64,000 nt of DNA, from contig CAYNJG010000006.1 of NCBI GenBank assembly GCA_964397295.1, positions 8,282-72,281 on the forward strand. Reading direction: 5' to 3'. The DNA is from CAYNJG01 sp964397295. Lineage in GTDB: Bacteria > Planctomycetota > Planctomycetia > Pirellulales > Pirellulaceae. Below, piece by piece: positions 17,895 to 25,437 of this stretch. How positions within the stretch are numbered: the stretch's first letter is position 1; each line of letters opens with the position of its first letter. The position numbers and the translations under genes were made by a program. The notes under the pieces are model-generated. The model searched no databases and was not told the origin of the DNA. It saw only the letters and a list, made by a program, of their open reading frames with translations.

Positions 17895-18836
17895 TTGAAA
17901 GACACTAAATCCCTAAATACCATTCTTGCCGGCTTATTCATTGCCGCAGCGTTTTCGACAACCGCAATATGCGATGAGGCTACTGCGAAAGTTTCGCGAG
18001 AGAAGCTTGTCGAACCCGTTTTTCGAGTTACGAAACAAGAGACTGCAACCACGACGGCTCAAGCCTCACTGGTCAAACCAACGGGGGTTCCGCTAGTCAA
18101 AAAACCGCACCCGCTAGATGGTGCGTTGGTGATGGCCAATGCGGCATTGAATCGTAGCCAGACAGAAGTCACTGACTACACGGCAATCTTGGTCAAGCGA
18201 GAGCGAATCGATGGCGTGCTCAATGATGAGAGCTACATGACCACAAAGATTCGCAACGAAAAACGTGATGCTGCCGGCAACGTCACTGTACCGTTTGGGG
18301 TCTATTTAAAGTTCCTCAAACCAAGCAGTGTCAAAGGCCGCGAAGTGATTTACGTCGCTGGTGAAAACAACGGAAAACTAATCGCACACGAAGGCGGTTT
18401 CAAAGGCAAGTTTACACCTTCATTGTACCTCGATCCGAATGGCACGTTAGCCATGATGGGACAGCGTTACCCGATCTATGATGCGGGAATCGAAAACCTT
18501 TGCAAAAAACTGATCGCGCGTGGTCAGCGTGATCGAGCGGTCGGTATGTGTCAGGTGAACATCACCGAAGCCGTGATCAACCAACGTACGGCAAAGCGTA
18601 TCGAAGTTGTGCACCCGCAACGCAAGAAGGGACTCGATTTTCACATCGCGAGGATCTTCGTGGATGATGAATATCAATTGCCCGTACGCTATGAGGCGTA
18701 TGATTGGCCAGCCCGAGCGAACGGTAAGGTAACGCAAGACGATTTGATCGAAGAGTACACTTACATTCGACTGAAGTTCAACGTGGGACTTACGGATAAG
18801 GACTTTGATCCAGAGAATCCAAAGTACAACATGTAA
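17895..18836 (+). CDS. DUF1571 exported protein
   Basis: 313-residue secreted protein of the DUF1571 family. Signal peptide about 1-26 (TILAGLFIAAAFSTTAIC), then a low-complexity linker to about 75, then the conserved domain beginning near ALVMANAALNRSQTEVTDYTAI, with LVKRERIDG, PFGVYLKFLKP, REVIYVAGENNGKL and a C-terminal YTYIRLKFNVGLTDKDFDP. The fold recalls outer-membrane lipoprotein carriers (LolA-like), which is an inference. The start is TTG at 17895 with AAGGAG about 10 bases upstream. An inverted repeat GTTGCG/CGCAAC lies upstream (17711-17733) but is too weak to call a site. It is followed directly by a terminator. Confidence 0.88.
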   Translation: MKDTKSLNTILAGLFIAAAFSTTAICDEATAKVSREKLVEPVFRVTKQETATTTAQASLVKPTGVPLVKKPHPLDGALVMANAALNRSQTEVTDYTAILVKRERIDGVLNDESYMTTKIRNEKRDAAGNVTVPFGVYLKFLKPSSVKGREVIYVAGENNGKLIAHEGGFKGKFTPSLYLDPNGTLAMMGQRYPIYDAGIENLCKKLIARGQRDRAVGMCQVNITEAVINQRTAKRIEVVHPQRKKGLDFHIARIFVDDEYQLPVRYEAYDWPARANGKVTQDDLIEEYTYIRLKFNVGLTDKDFDPENPKYNM

Positions 18837-18857
18837 TCCGATTAGCTATGACAATTC

Positions 18858-19850
18858 TCAAAGGACGGCTGCAATTTTCAGCCGTCCTTTTTCATGCGCA
18901 TAGTCGATTGCCATGCGACCATGAGTATCCACGGCGTCGCGCTTAGAACCGGCTTCCAGCAACAACTTGGCGACGCTGGCGTGAGTGTTTCGAATCGCGG
19001 CCAGGTGCAGCGGTGTGCGCCGTTCTTTGTCCAGCACATTTGGATTCGCACTATGGTCTAACAGCCACTTTACGGCGTTCGTTGATCCTCGATGGGCAGC
19101 GCCGTGTAGCAGCATTCGGCCTTGTTCGGGTCGCATTGAATTGACGTCGAAACCATGACAAAGAATAACTTCGGCAACTTCGTGAAACGCCGGCCCGGAA
19201 CGCTGATGTGGCTCGAGTGCAAACTCTACCGCTTGATGCAACGAGCCGACATTGATTTCGCCGGCAGAAATAAGGCGATTCATGATCTCCGGATTTCCAC
19301 CGTACCATGCACATAGCAACGTTGGTGTGATTGAGACTTCATCTTGTACAGCAAGCGTGGTGCTTACTTTTTGCTCGACCAGCCAATCGCAGAGCTTCGT
19401 CAGACGATGCTTGGTGTCTTCGTCTCGACGGCCCAGTCCGGAGCCCGCCACAAAGTGTAGGAGGTTGAGTCCGCTCAAGTCTGTTGCTTCGCGTAGCGAC
19501 CCCATCAAACCGTCATCACCGACCGCGGCTCGGGCGAATAGACTATCTGGCACACCACACTTGGCTGCGACAAACGCAACGAACTCGTTGTTTCCGTATC
19601 TCGCGGCCGAGCAAAATGCTGTTTGTCCGAGCCAATCAGGACGCACGTCGAGGGGCATGCCTTGCTCAACGCAGAACTTCAAGATTTCTAGATGGCCAGG
19701 AACGCGTTTAACCGTGCGATAATCCGTCACTGCCCGATCGAATACGACTGCTAGGTCGAATCGTTCGCCGTCGTTCCAACGTTGCTGCAATTCTTGGAAG
19801 TTGCCAGCCTTGGCGAGAGCCTTAACGTCGGATGAAGAAGGAAGCGACAT
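18858..19850 (-). CDS. Ankyrin-repeat protein
   Basis: 330-residue cytosolic protein made of ankyrin repeats. The clearest are near the C-terminus: GRMLLHGAAHRGSTNAVKWLL, RRTPLHLAAIRNTHASVAKLLLEAG and THGRMAIDYAHEKGR. Earlier degenerate repeats include QTAFCSAARYGNNEFVAFVA and TPTLLCAWYGGNPEIMNRLI. No signal peptide, membrane segment or enzymatic domain is seen. It probably acts as a protein-binding scaffold; the partner is unknown. Its stop codon lies just outside the convergent terminator hairpin, so the terminator is inside the coding sequence. Confidence 0.88.
   Translation of the reverse strand: MSLPSSSDVKALAKAGNFQELQQRWNDGERFDLAVVFDRAVTDYRTVKRVPGHLEILKFCVEQGMPLDVRPDWLGQTAFCSAARYGNNEFVAFVAAKCGVPDSLFARAAVGDDGLMGSLREATDLSGLNLLHFVAGSGLGRRDEDTKHRLTKLCDWLVEQKVSTTLAVQDEVSITPTLLCAWYGGNPEIMNRLISAGEINVGSLHQAVEFALEPHQRSGPAFHEVAEVILCHGFDVNSMRPEQGRMLLHGAAHRGSTNAVKWLLDHSANPNVLDKERRTPLHLAAIRNTHASVAKLLLEAGSKRDAVDTHGRMAIDYAHEKGRLKIAAVL
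18861..18892 (+). terminator. Rho-independent terminator shared by convergent genes
   Basis: Perfect 11-bp stem AAGGACGGCTG/CAGCCGTCCTT (18861-18871 with 18879-18889), 7-nt loop, then TTT. It ends the DUF1571 transcript. The same bases encode the last ten codons of the convergent ankyrin gene, and the opposite strand has an A/T flank that could serve there too. Confidence 0.88.
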
Positions 19851-19891
19851 CCCTTTCGTCTCCGTGGTGTCGCAACCTGCCGTTAGTTAGC

Positions 19892-20671
19892 TCAGCCGGC
19901 CGAAGAAAAAACGAACCGAGTGATGAAAGCGGAAACTAACTCAAACAGATTGGGTTTGGATTCGTTGTTTGGCTCAACGTCCGCAATGATCCAAGTCGCG
20001 TCGTCGGAGATTTTTCCCTTGAACCGGCGCGTGAGAACAACCTTTGCATCGATCGGATCTTTGTCTTGCGGCGTGACACGATAGACCTGCTGGACCATTC
20101 CGAGGCCGACGGGGTGGTCAAACTGAATCGTGACATTCTTCACCAATTCAATTTTGGCATCTTCACCTACACCGAGCAAATCAGACAACGGCTTTACAGA
20201 AAATCGTTTTTTCAGCTCGGCAGCACCTTCTTCGTCTAAATCATAGTACTCGTCGACCGACTTGTTGGAGCTTTGGCGAGCAGTAATGCTCATCATGCCT
20301 TGGTGAGCAATTCGTTCTTCACCGGCAACGACCAACTTTAGCCAGTCGTTTGTAATGGTGTACGCCTCTGAATAGAGGACGCTTCGGTTGAAACAGTATT
20401 CGGAAACTCCAAACGCTAAGAAGAACAACGCTAGAGCGATTGCCAGCCAAGACGGAATCCCGCCGTTCATATCCTCGCGCCGACTCATCATTAGCGCTGG
20501 GATAGCGAAGAAAAGAGTTATGATCGGAACCACCCAAAGGAATGGAGATTGAATCGCGACGAAGGAGGCAATACCCAATAGCAGTGCAAAGATCGCCATG
20601 AAATTGACGCGTTTGTACGCGCCAATTTGCTCTTCATCACCACTGCCACTAAAGCGAGTTGGTTCGTTCAT
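19892..20671 (-). CDS. Membrane protein of unknown function
   Basis: Unrecognised 259-residue protein. A polar N-terminus (about 24 residues) is followed by three hydrophobic helices (about 25-45, 46-63 and 74-92), then a soluble C-terminal region of about 165 residues likely facing the periplasm, with QQVYRVTPQD and TWIIADVEPNN. The C-terminus resembles a small beta-rich sensor or adaptor but no family can be named. It is 31 bases downstream of the CvpA-like gene and probably in the same minus-strand transcript as the pil-type ATPase genes, so a link to the envelope machinery is possible. Confidence 0.75.
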   Translation of the reverse strand: MNEPTRFSGSGDEEQIGAYKRVNFMAIFALLLGIASFVAIQSPFLWVVPIITLFFAIPALMMSRREDMNGGIPSWLAIALALFFLAFGVSEYCFNRSVLYSEAYTITNDWLKLVVAGEERIAHQGMMSITARQSSNKSVDEYYDLDEEGAAELKKRFSVKPLSDLLGVGEDAKIELVKNVTIQFDHPVGLGMVQQVYRVTPQDKDPIDAKVVLTRRFKGKISDDATWIIADVEPNNESKPNLFELVSAFITRFVFSSAG

Positions 20672-20702
20672 CGTTTCTTCCAGCCTCGTAGAATTTGATT
20701 AA

Positions 20703-21299
20703 CTACTTGTTGACCCGGACAGCTTCCAGTTCCGAAAACTTTCTACGACGTTCGCCATACTTGAAAATGTACTCGGCATTCTCGTCAAACACATTAGGGC
20801 CCGACGTCGCCAAGGCATTTTTTGACCGATGTTGTATGTATCCCAGCCAAAATCGATCAGGAGCTATGCCTAGAAAGTTATTGGACATTGGCTGTGCCTG
20901 AAATTCCCCGCGAACTGCGGTACGAGCGAGTGGGGCGGTGTGCAATGAACAAAGAGCGAAGCAAACCAAGATCCAGCCAATCAGCAAAACGCTGATCACC
21001 CGGCCAGCCTGTTCGATTTGTGGAATGAACTTCACTCGTGTCCTTGACAGAAGTCCCGTCGCGGTTCGTGCAATCGCAAAAGCAATGAAAAAGATGAACC
21101 ACATCGACAGGTAGTCCCACAGATAGGTGTAGGAGGGTTGTTTCTCGTCAAGAAAGTCCGCGACTGGCTCGAAATAGTTCATCGCAACCAGCGCCGCCAA
21201 TAGAACGTTGATCAGCGTCAAGCAGTTGCTCCACATCCCTTCGTTCCATAGGAACGCGATGCAAACGAACCAAATAAAGATGAGCATTCCTGTAAGCAT
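20703..21299 (-). CDS. CvpA-like membrane protein
   Basis: 198-residue integral membrane protein with four hydrophobic helices (about 3-20, 25-45, 62-82 and 98-118) and a soluble tail. The layout and the short spacing of the helices resemble CvpA/colicin V production proteins, but identity is weak and the assignment is tentative. It starts 10 bases after the stop of the PilB-like gene, within the run pilT - pilB-like - this gene - membrane protein. Confidence 0.65.
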   Translation of the reverse strand: MLTGMLIFIWFVCIAFLWNEGMWSNCLTLINVLLAALVAMNYFEPVADFLDEKQPSYTYLWDYLSMWFIFFIAFAIARTATGLLSRTRVKFIPQIEQAGRVISVLLIGWILVCFALCSLHTAPLARTAVRGEFQAQPMSNNFLGIAPDRFWLGYIQHRSKNALATSGPNVFDENAEYIFKYGERRRKFSELEAVRVNK

Positions 21300-21309
21300 A
21301 TAGCACCCG

Positions 21310-23079
21310 TTATGATTTCAACGCCCGTGATAGTTCGGCCAGTGAGGTGATCCCTTGAGCGACCAGTAAGACGCCTTCTTCTTGAAGTGATCGATGACCA
21401 GTCTTCTTCGCTATCTTGCGAAGGACTTCGAGTTTCGGTTGCTTGATCATTGCCTCACGAACTTTGTCGTTGACATCCAAAAACTCGAAAATCGACGTTC
21501 GACCCATGTAGCCGAGTCCGCTACAGGTTTTGCAAACAGGCAGATCTTCGTCCGTCGGAGGCCGATAGAGATGTTCCACTCGCCCTTTGGGAATCCCGAG
21601 CTTCTTTAACAACTCTGGCTTGGGAGCGTATTCTTCTTTGCAATCGTTACAAAGTTTGCGAACGAGTCGCTGATTGACGACGCCCATCGTTAGCGGTGCA
21701 ACAGTCTTGGCTGGAACCTTCAGAACCAAAACTCTCAACAGTGCTTCGACGGCTTCCTTCGCACGGATTGTTGTCAGAACAAGCTTTCCTTGCGAAGTAT
21801 ACTTGCAGACCAACTCCAAGATCTCTTTGTTCACCAAATCATGGACGATGATTACTTCGGGGTCTTTGCGGAATAGCGTCTGTAACTGCTCGGCGATCGG
21901 ACTCTTGTCGTCATACGTTTCGATCGCAATGTTTTCCGCGACAGGCTCTGGACTTGCGGCGTTTTGAAACGAAGTGAAGTCACGCATGTAACGGTCCGAC
22001 ATTTTGCCGGCCAATGCTACAGTCGTCGACAAGCCGCCGCCCGGAATCGAACAGAAGATCAATATGCCGCTCGGTTCGGCCAACGTTTTCTTTAGCTGTG
22101 CAGCCATCTTTGACCGCATGCCTGCGGCTTCGAGATCATCAATCGAAATTCCATCTTCGATGAAATTGATGAGCGTCCGCTCGCCCGTTTTGGTCCCTTG
22201 GGAGACCATTGAGGCTTGGCATTTTTTCTCTTTGTATTTGATTTTAAACTGACCCGATTGACGCTGTCTTCGCTCGGCCGGGTTCACCGACGACAAGTTC
22301 TTGAATACCTCGACGACCATGTCGCCCGATTCGCGATCCATCGGATCTGCTTCGTGCCATACGCCATCGATCTGATACCGTACAGTGACATCTTCGGCCG
22401 ATGTGTCGAGCATGACTTTCAGGCCGCGTTGGTCGATTGCGTCAGCAACCAGTTCCTTTGCCGGTACGTAGCCTTCATTTTGCCGAGCGAGGATCATGTT
22501 CGCTTGGTTCTTTGCTTCGGTCTCCGCGCTAATTGCGGTGAAGTCGACGGGCGCGCCCTTTTCATGCGCCGCGGTTTTTTCTGTTTTGATGTCAACACCC
22601 ATGCCCTTACCGCCAGTTGCAATAAGGTGTCGCATGTGCCCCAACGTCATCACTTTCTCGTGTTCTTCGACGGCAGCGTTTCGTTGGAAGATATAGACGA
22701 ACAGTGGAACCAACCAGGCAAGCACTAATGCCGAATAGCCGATGGGAAACGGAAGGCTCAGCGCCAAGATCGGAAGGACGAGAAAGACCGGGAAGAAGTT
22801 CACTGGATTCCAAAGCATGAAATTCAGCTTCAGAATCTGCGTGTCTTTGTTGATCCAGTCTGTTGTCTTGACCCACGCCAAATACAGCAACCAGATCAGC
22901 AGTAGTTTCCACCACGCGAAGTAGTGACCAGGGCCACGCGTAATGTTGTTACCGTTAAGCGGGTAGGCAGGCCATTCCATGTCTTGCGCCCGGACCATGG
23001 TGGCCCCGGCAAGGACAAAGTACAGACTGACAAGGCGGGTAGCGGTGTTGGTAATTGAGCGGGGTAACAATCGAGCCAT
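21310..23079 (-). CDS. Membrane-anchored GspE/PilB-like protein with degenerate ATPase motifs
   Basis: 589-residue relative of type II secretion / type IV pilus assembly ATPases. Unlike soluble PilB it starts with a signal-like segment and three hydrophobic helices (about 55-70, 93-110 and 113-131). The GspE core follows (about 205-580). Walker A reads S344-I-P-G-G-G-L350-S-T-T, so the phosphate-binding Lys is Leu and the first Gly is Ser. Walker B is DPEVIIVHD414 in place of the usual VGE, and the His-box position is R439. The zinc motif is kept (C477-x2-C480, C516-x2-C519), as is GYMGRTSIFEFL. It overlaps pilT by one base (TAATG). It is probably a non-hydrolysing partner or platform for PilT rather than a motor. 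Confidence 0.88.
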   Translation of the reverse strand: MARLLPRSITNTATRLVSLYFVLAGATMVRAQDMEWPAYPLNGNNITRGPGHYFAWWKLLLIWLLYLAWVKTTDWINKDTQILKLNFMLWNPVNFFPVFLVLPILALSLPFPIGYSALVLAWLVPLFVYIFQRNAAVEEHEKVMTLGHMRHLIATGGKGMGVDIKTEKTAAHEKGAPVDFTAISAETEAKNQANMILARQNEGYVPAKELVADAIDQRGLKVMLDTSAEDVTVRYQIDGVWHEADPMDRESGDMVVEVFKNLSSVNPAERRQRQSGQFKIKYKEKKCQASMVSQGTKTGERTLINFIEDGISIDDLEAAGMRSKMAAQLKKTLAEPSGILIFCSIPGGGLSTTVALAGKMSDRYMRDFTSFQNAASPEPVAENIAIETYDDKSPIAEQLQTLFRKDPEVIIVHDLVNKEILELVCKYTSQGKLVLTTIRAKEAVEALLRVLVLKVPAKTVAPLTMGVVNQRLVRKLCNDCKEEYAPKPELLKKLGIPKGRVEHLYRPPTDEDLPVCKTCSGLGYMGRTSIFEFLDVNDKVREAMIKQPKLEVLRKIAKKTGHRSLQEEGVLLVAQGITSLAELSRALKS

Positions 23080-24275
23080 TAAAGGATTCCAGGCTGTTTG
23101 ACGTCGATCCCTTTGAGGGCCATCTTGAGAGCTTCAACATTGGGTGCAACCGAGAACGCCGTCGCTCGATCAATGAACTCGTGATCAACAAGCCACTTGA
23201 GACTCATCGTAAAGTCCTGCATACCAGATTCCGCACCGATGCGGATTGCGTCGCCAAGTTTTTCGTCGTGACCTTCCAAAATCAGCTTTTGAATAATTGG
23301 CGTGAACGTCATCACTTCGACCGTAGGCACACGCGGTACCCCGGGTTTAATCGAAGGCAGAAGTTTTTGAGCGACGATTCCCTTCATGTTGAACGCAATT
23401 GCGCTACGCAACGCGTTGTGCATCTCTTCAGGGAATAGGTCAAGAATACGCCCAACAGTGGTTGGAGCACTCGAGGCGTGAATGGTTCCGAAAACGAGGT
23501 GACCCGTTTCTGCCGCATGGATCGCGGTCATGAACGTCTCTTCATCACGCAACTCACCGACCAGGATAATGTCCGGATCTTCACGAACTGCGTGCTTCAT
23601 TCCTATCGAAAAGTCTTTGACGTCTTGGCCAACTTCGCGCTGATTGATCAGACACTTGTCTTCGGTGTAGACAAACTCGATGGGATCTTCGAGCGTCAGA
23701 ATATGCTTCCGATAATGGGCATTGATCCAGTTCAGCATCGACGCGATTGTCGTCGACTTACCGGAACCTGTGACCCCAGCGAGCAGTACCATCCCCTGGT
23801 CATACTTGCAGAGGCTTTCCATCACTGGCGGCAAGTTCAGTCCCGCGAAGTTGGGGATCCAGTTGTTCACACGACGTGCAACGAGGCCAATCTTGCCAAG
23901 CTGTTGCAGCATATTCACCCGGAAACGCCAGGTGACACCATCAACGTCGACCGTGTAGGCAAAGTCAGCACCGCCTTCATCGTCAAAGATCTGACGATTA
24001 CGCTCATCCATCATGGGGAAGAGTAGCGAAACCATTTCCTCGACTTCGATCGGAGGACGGTTCAATGCCTGCAATTCGCCTTTGGTGCGAATCATCGGCG
24101 GACGACCAACCTTTAGGTGAAGGTCAGATCCCTCCAATTTCACCAAGGCGCGGAAAATCTTGTCGACTTCGCGCTCTTCGCGTTTTTTCAAAAAGCGTTT
24201 CTTAAGATCGTCCATGCTACTGGAGCCGTTCTTCGTCGCGCCGTTTGTTTTTTCTTTTGTCTTTCCGTGTGCCAT
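23079..24275 (-). CDS. pilT: Type IV pilus twitching ATPase PilT
   Basis: Hexameric retraction ATPase, 398 residues from Met at 24275 (an upstream GTG at 24302 would add nine residues). After a Lys-rich N-terminal extension of about 30 residues come the PAS-like N-domain (LEGSDLHLKVGRPPMIR), intact Walker A GVTGSGKSTT, Asp box (ILTLEDPIEFV), Walker B DPDIILVGELRD, His box FGTIHASSAPTTVGRI and the C-terminal AIRIGAESGMQDF, which corresponds to the PilT-specific AIRNLIRE region. All catalytic residues are present, in contrast to the next gene. No pilin or PilC is in the window. Confidence 0.95.
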   Translation of the reverse strand: MAHGKTKEKTNGATKNGSSSMDDLKKRFLKKREEREVDKIFRALVKLEGSDLHLKVGRPPMIRTKGELQALNRPPIEVEEMVSLLFPMMDERNRQIFDDEGGADFAYTVDVDGVTWRFRVNMLQQLGKIGLVARRVNNWIPNFAGLNLPPVMESLCKYDQGMVLLAGVTGSGKSTTIASMLNWINAHYRKHILTLEDPIEFVYTEDKCLINQREVGQDVKDFSIGMKHAVREDPDIILVGELRDEETFMTAIHAAETGHLVFGTIHASSAPTTVGRILDLFPEEMHNALRSAIAFNMKGIVAQKLLPSIKPGVPRVPTVEVMTFTPIIQKLILEGHDEKLGDAIRIGAESGMQDFTMSLKWLVDHEFIDRATAFSVAPNVEALKMALKGIDVKQPGIL

Positions 24276-24317
24276 GTCTCTACTTATTCCGTTCCTATTC
24301 ACTATCCGCCAAGCTTG

Positions 24318-25085
24318 CTACAGCCTGACGGGTATACCCCGCTGAGCCATCGCCTCTTTTGTTTCACGAATCGTGAATTCACCGAAGTGAAAAATACTGG
24401 CCGCCAGTGCCGCATCGGCTTTGCCGATTTCGATGGCGTCGGCTAAATGATCCGGGTGTCCCGCGCCTCCACTTGCCACGACAGGGATTCCCACCGCCGC
24501 ACTGACTGCTGCGGTGATTTCCAGATCATATCCATCTTTGGTGCCGTCGCAATCCATGCATGTAAGCACAATTTCGCCAGCGCCTAACTCTTCAACTCGT
24601 TGTGCCCATTCAACCGCTTCGAGACCTGTCGGAGTTCTCCCGCCATTAATGTGAACTTCCCATACTTCTCGACCGTCTCGTTCGATCCGTTTGGGGTCTA
24701 TATTGACGACAATACACTGACTTCCAAAGCGTTCGGCTGCTTCTGCCACAAACTCTGGGTTTGTGCACGCGGTCGAATTGATCGAGACCTTGTCGGTGCC
24801 CGCGTTCAATAAAGACCGCACGTCTTCAATGGTTCGAATCCCGCCGCCGACAGTTAAAGGCATAAATACCTGTTCAGCAGTTCTTCGAACTACATCTAGC
24901 ATAATGTCTCGTTTTTCGTGGCTGGCACAAATGTCGAGAAAAACGAGTTCGTCGGCGCCCTCTTGTTCATATCGTGAAGCAACCTGTACCGGGTCGCCCG
25001 CGTCACGAAGTTTGACAAAGTTCGTACCTTTAACAACTCGGCCTTTGTCGACGTCGAGGCAGGGGATTATGCGCTTAGCGAGCAT
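24318..25085 (-). CDS. hisF: Imidazole glycerol phosphate synthase subunit HisF
   Basis: Cyclase subunit of imidazole glycerol phosphate synthase, fifth step of histidine synthesis. 255 residues, (beta/alpha)8 barrel. Catalytic D11 is in PCLDVDKGRVVKG; the second catalytic Asp is in VVNIDPKR. GGGIRTIED, SINSTA, HINGGRTPTG, DGTKDGYDLE and VASGGAG are conserved phosphate and barrel motifs. It stands apart from other his genes and has its own promoter candidate about 180 bases upstream. The next gene, pilT, begins 42 bases downstream. Confidence 0.97.
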   Translation of the reverse strand: MLAKRIIPCLDVDKGRVVKGTNFVKLRDAGDPVQVASRYEQEGADELVFLDICASHEKRDIMLDVVRRTAEQVFMPLTVGGGIRTIEDVRSLLNAGTDKVSINSTACTNPEFVAEAAERFGSQCIVVNIDPKRIERDGREVWEVHINGGRTPTGLEAVEWAQRVEELGAGEIVLTCMDCDGTKDGYDLEITAAVSAAVGIPVVASGGAGHPDHLADAIEIGKADAALAASIFHFGEFTIRETKEAMAQRGIPVRL

Positions 25086-25263
25086 GGCTCAATGGACCTG
25101 ACGACAAAGAAACGAAGGAAAAGGATTACGCAGAAACTCTTGTTACTAACGCCAACTGTGATAGGCGTTTCACCAGTGAAGAGGAGGAGACGAAGTGCGA
25201 GAGTCGAGCGACCCATTCCCACGCGTCCCCAGGACATCGGGCGAGCGTGAATCACAATCCCTT

Positions 25264-25292
25264 AATTTAGGAATGTTAAATTCGCTGGTCAA
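25264..25292 (-). promoter_or_regulatory. Sigma-70-type promoter candidate for hisF
   Basis: On the minus strand TTGACC (25292-25287), a 17-bp spacer, then TAAATT (25269-25264). The -35 matches 5 of 6 consensus bases, the -10 4 of 6, and the spacing is ideal. Predicted transcript start near 25257, leaving a leader of about 170 nt before hisF. No riboswitch or His-rich leader peptide was seen there. Confidence 0.5.
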
Positions 25293-25343
25293 CCAAATCA
25301 GATACTAACTTTGCCATGTACCGCAGTTTTCGCTTTCGGATGA

Positions 25344-25385
25344 ACGAAAAAAAGCCACCTTCCCCACAATTGGAGGGAAGGTGGC
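25344..25385 (-). terminator. Rho-independent terminator of the secretin gene
   Basis: Perfect 11-bp stem GCCACCTTCCC/GGGAAGGTGGC (25354-25364 with 25375-25385). On the minus strand it is followed by a run of Ts (plus-strand As at 25347-25353). It lies 52 bases after the secretin stop codon. Confidence 0.92.
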
Positions 25386-25437
25386 ATTCGAAATTACCGT
25401 GCAAGACGAAGCGAAGCTTGTCTGTGTTAGGCGACCG

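Noticed and set aside
25067..25255. 62-codon minus-strand frame in the hisF leader, considered as a leader peptide
   Set aside because: It has no run of His codons and overlaps the hisF start in another frame; no attenuator hairpins were seen.
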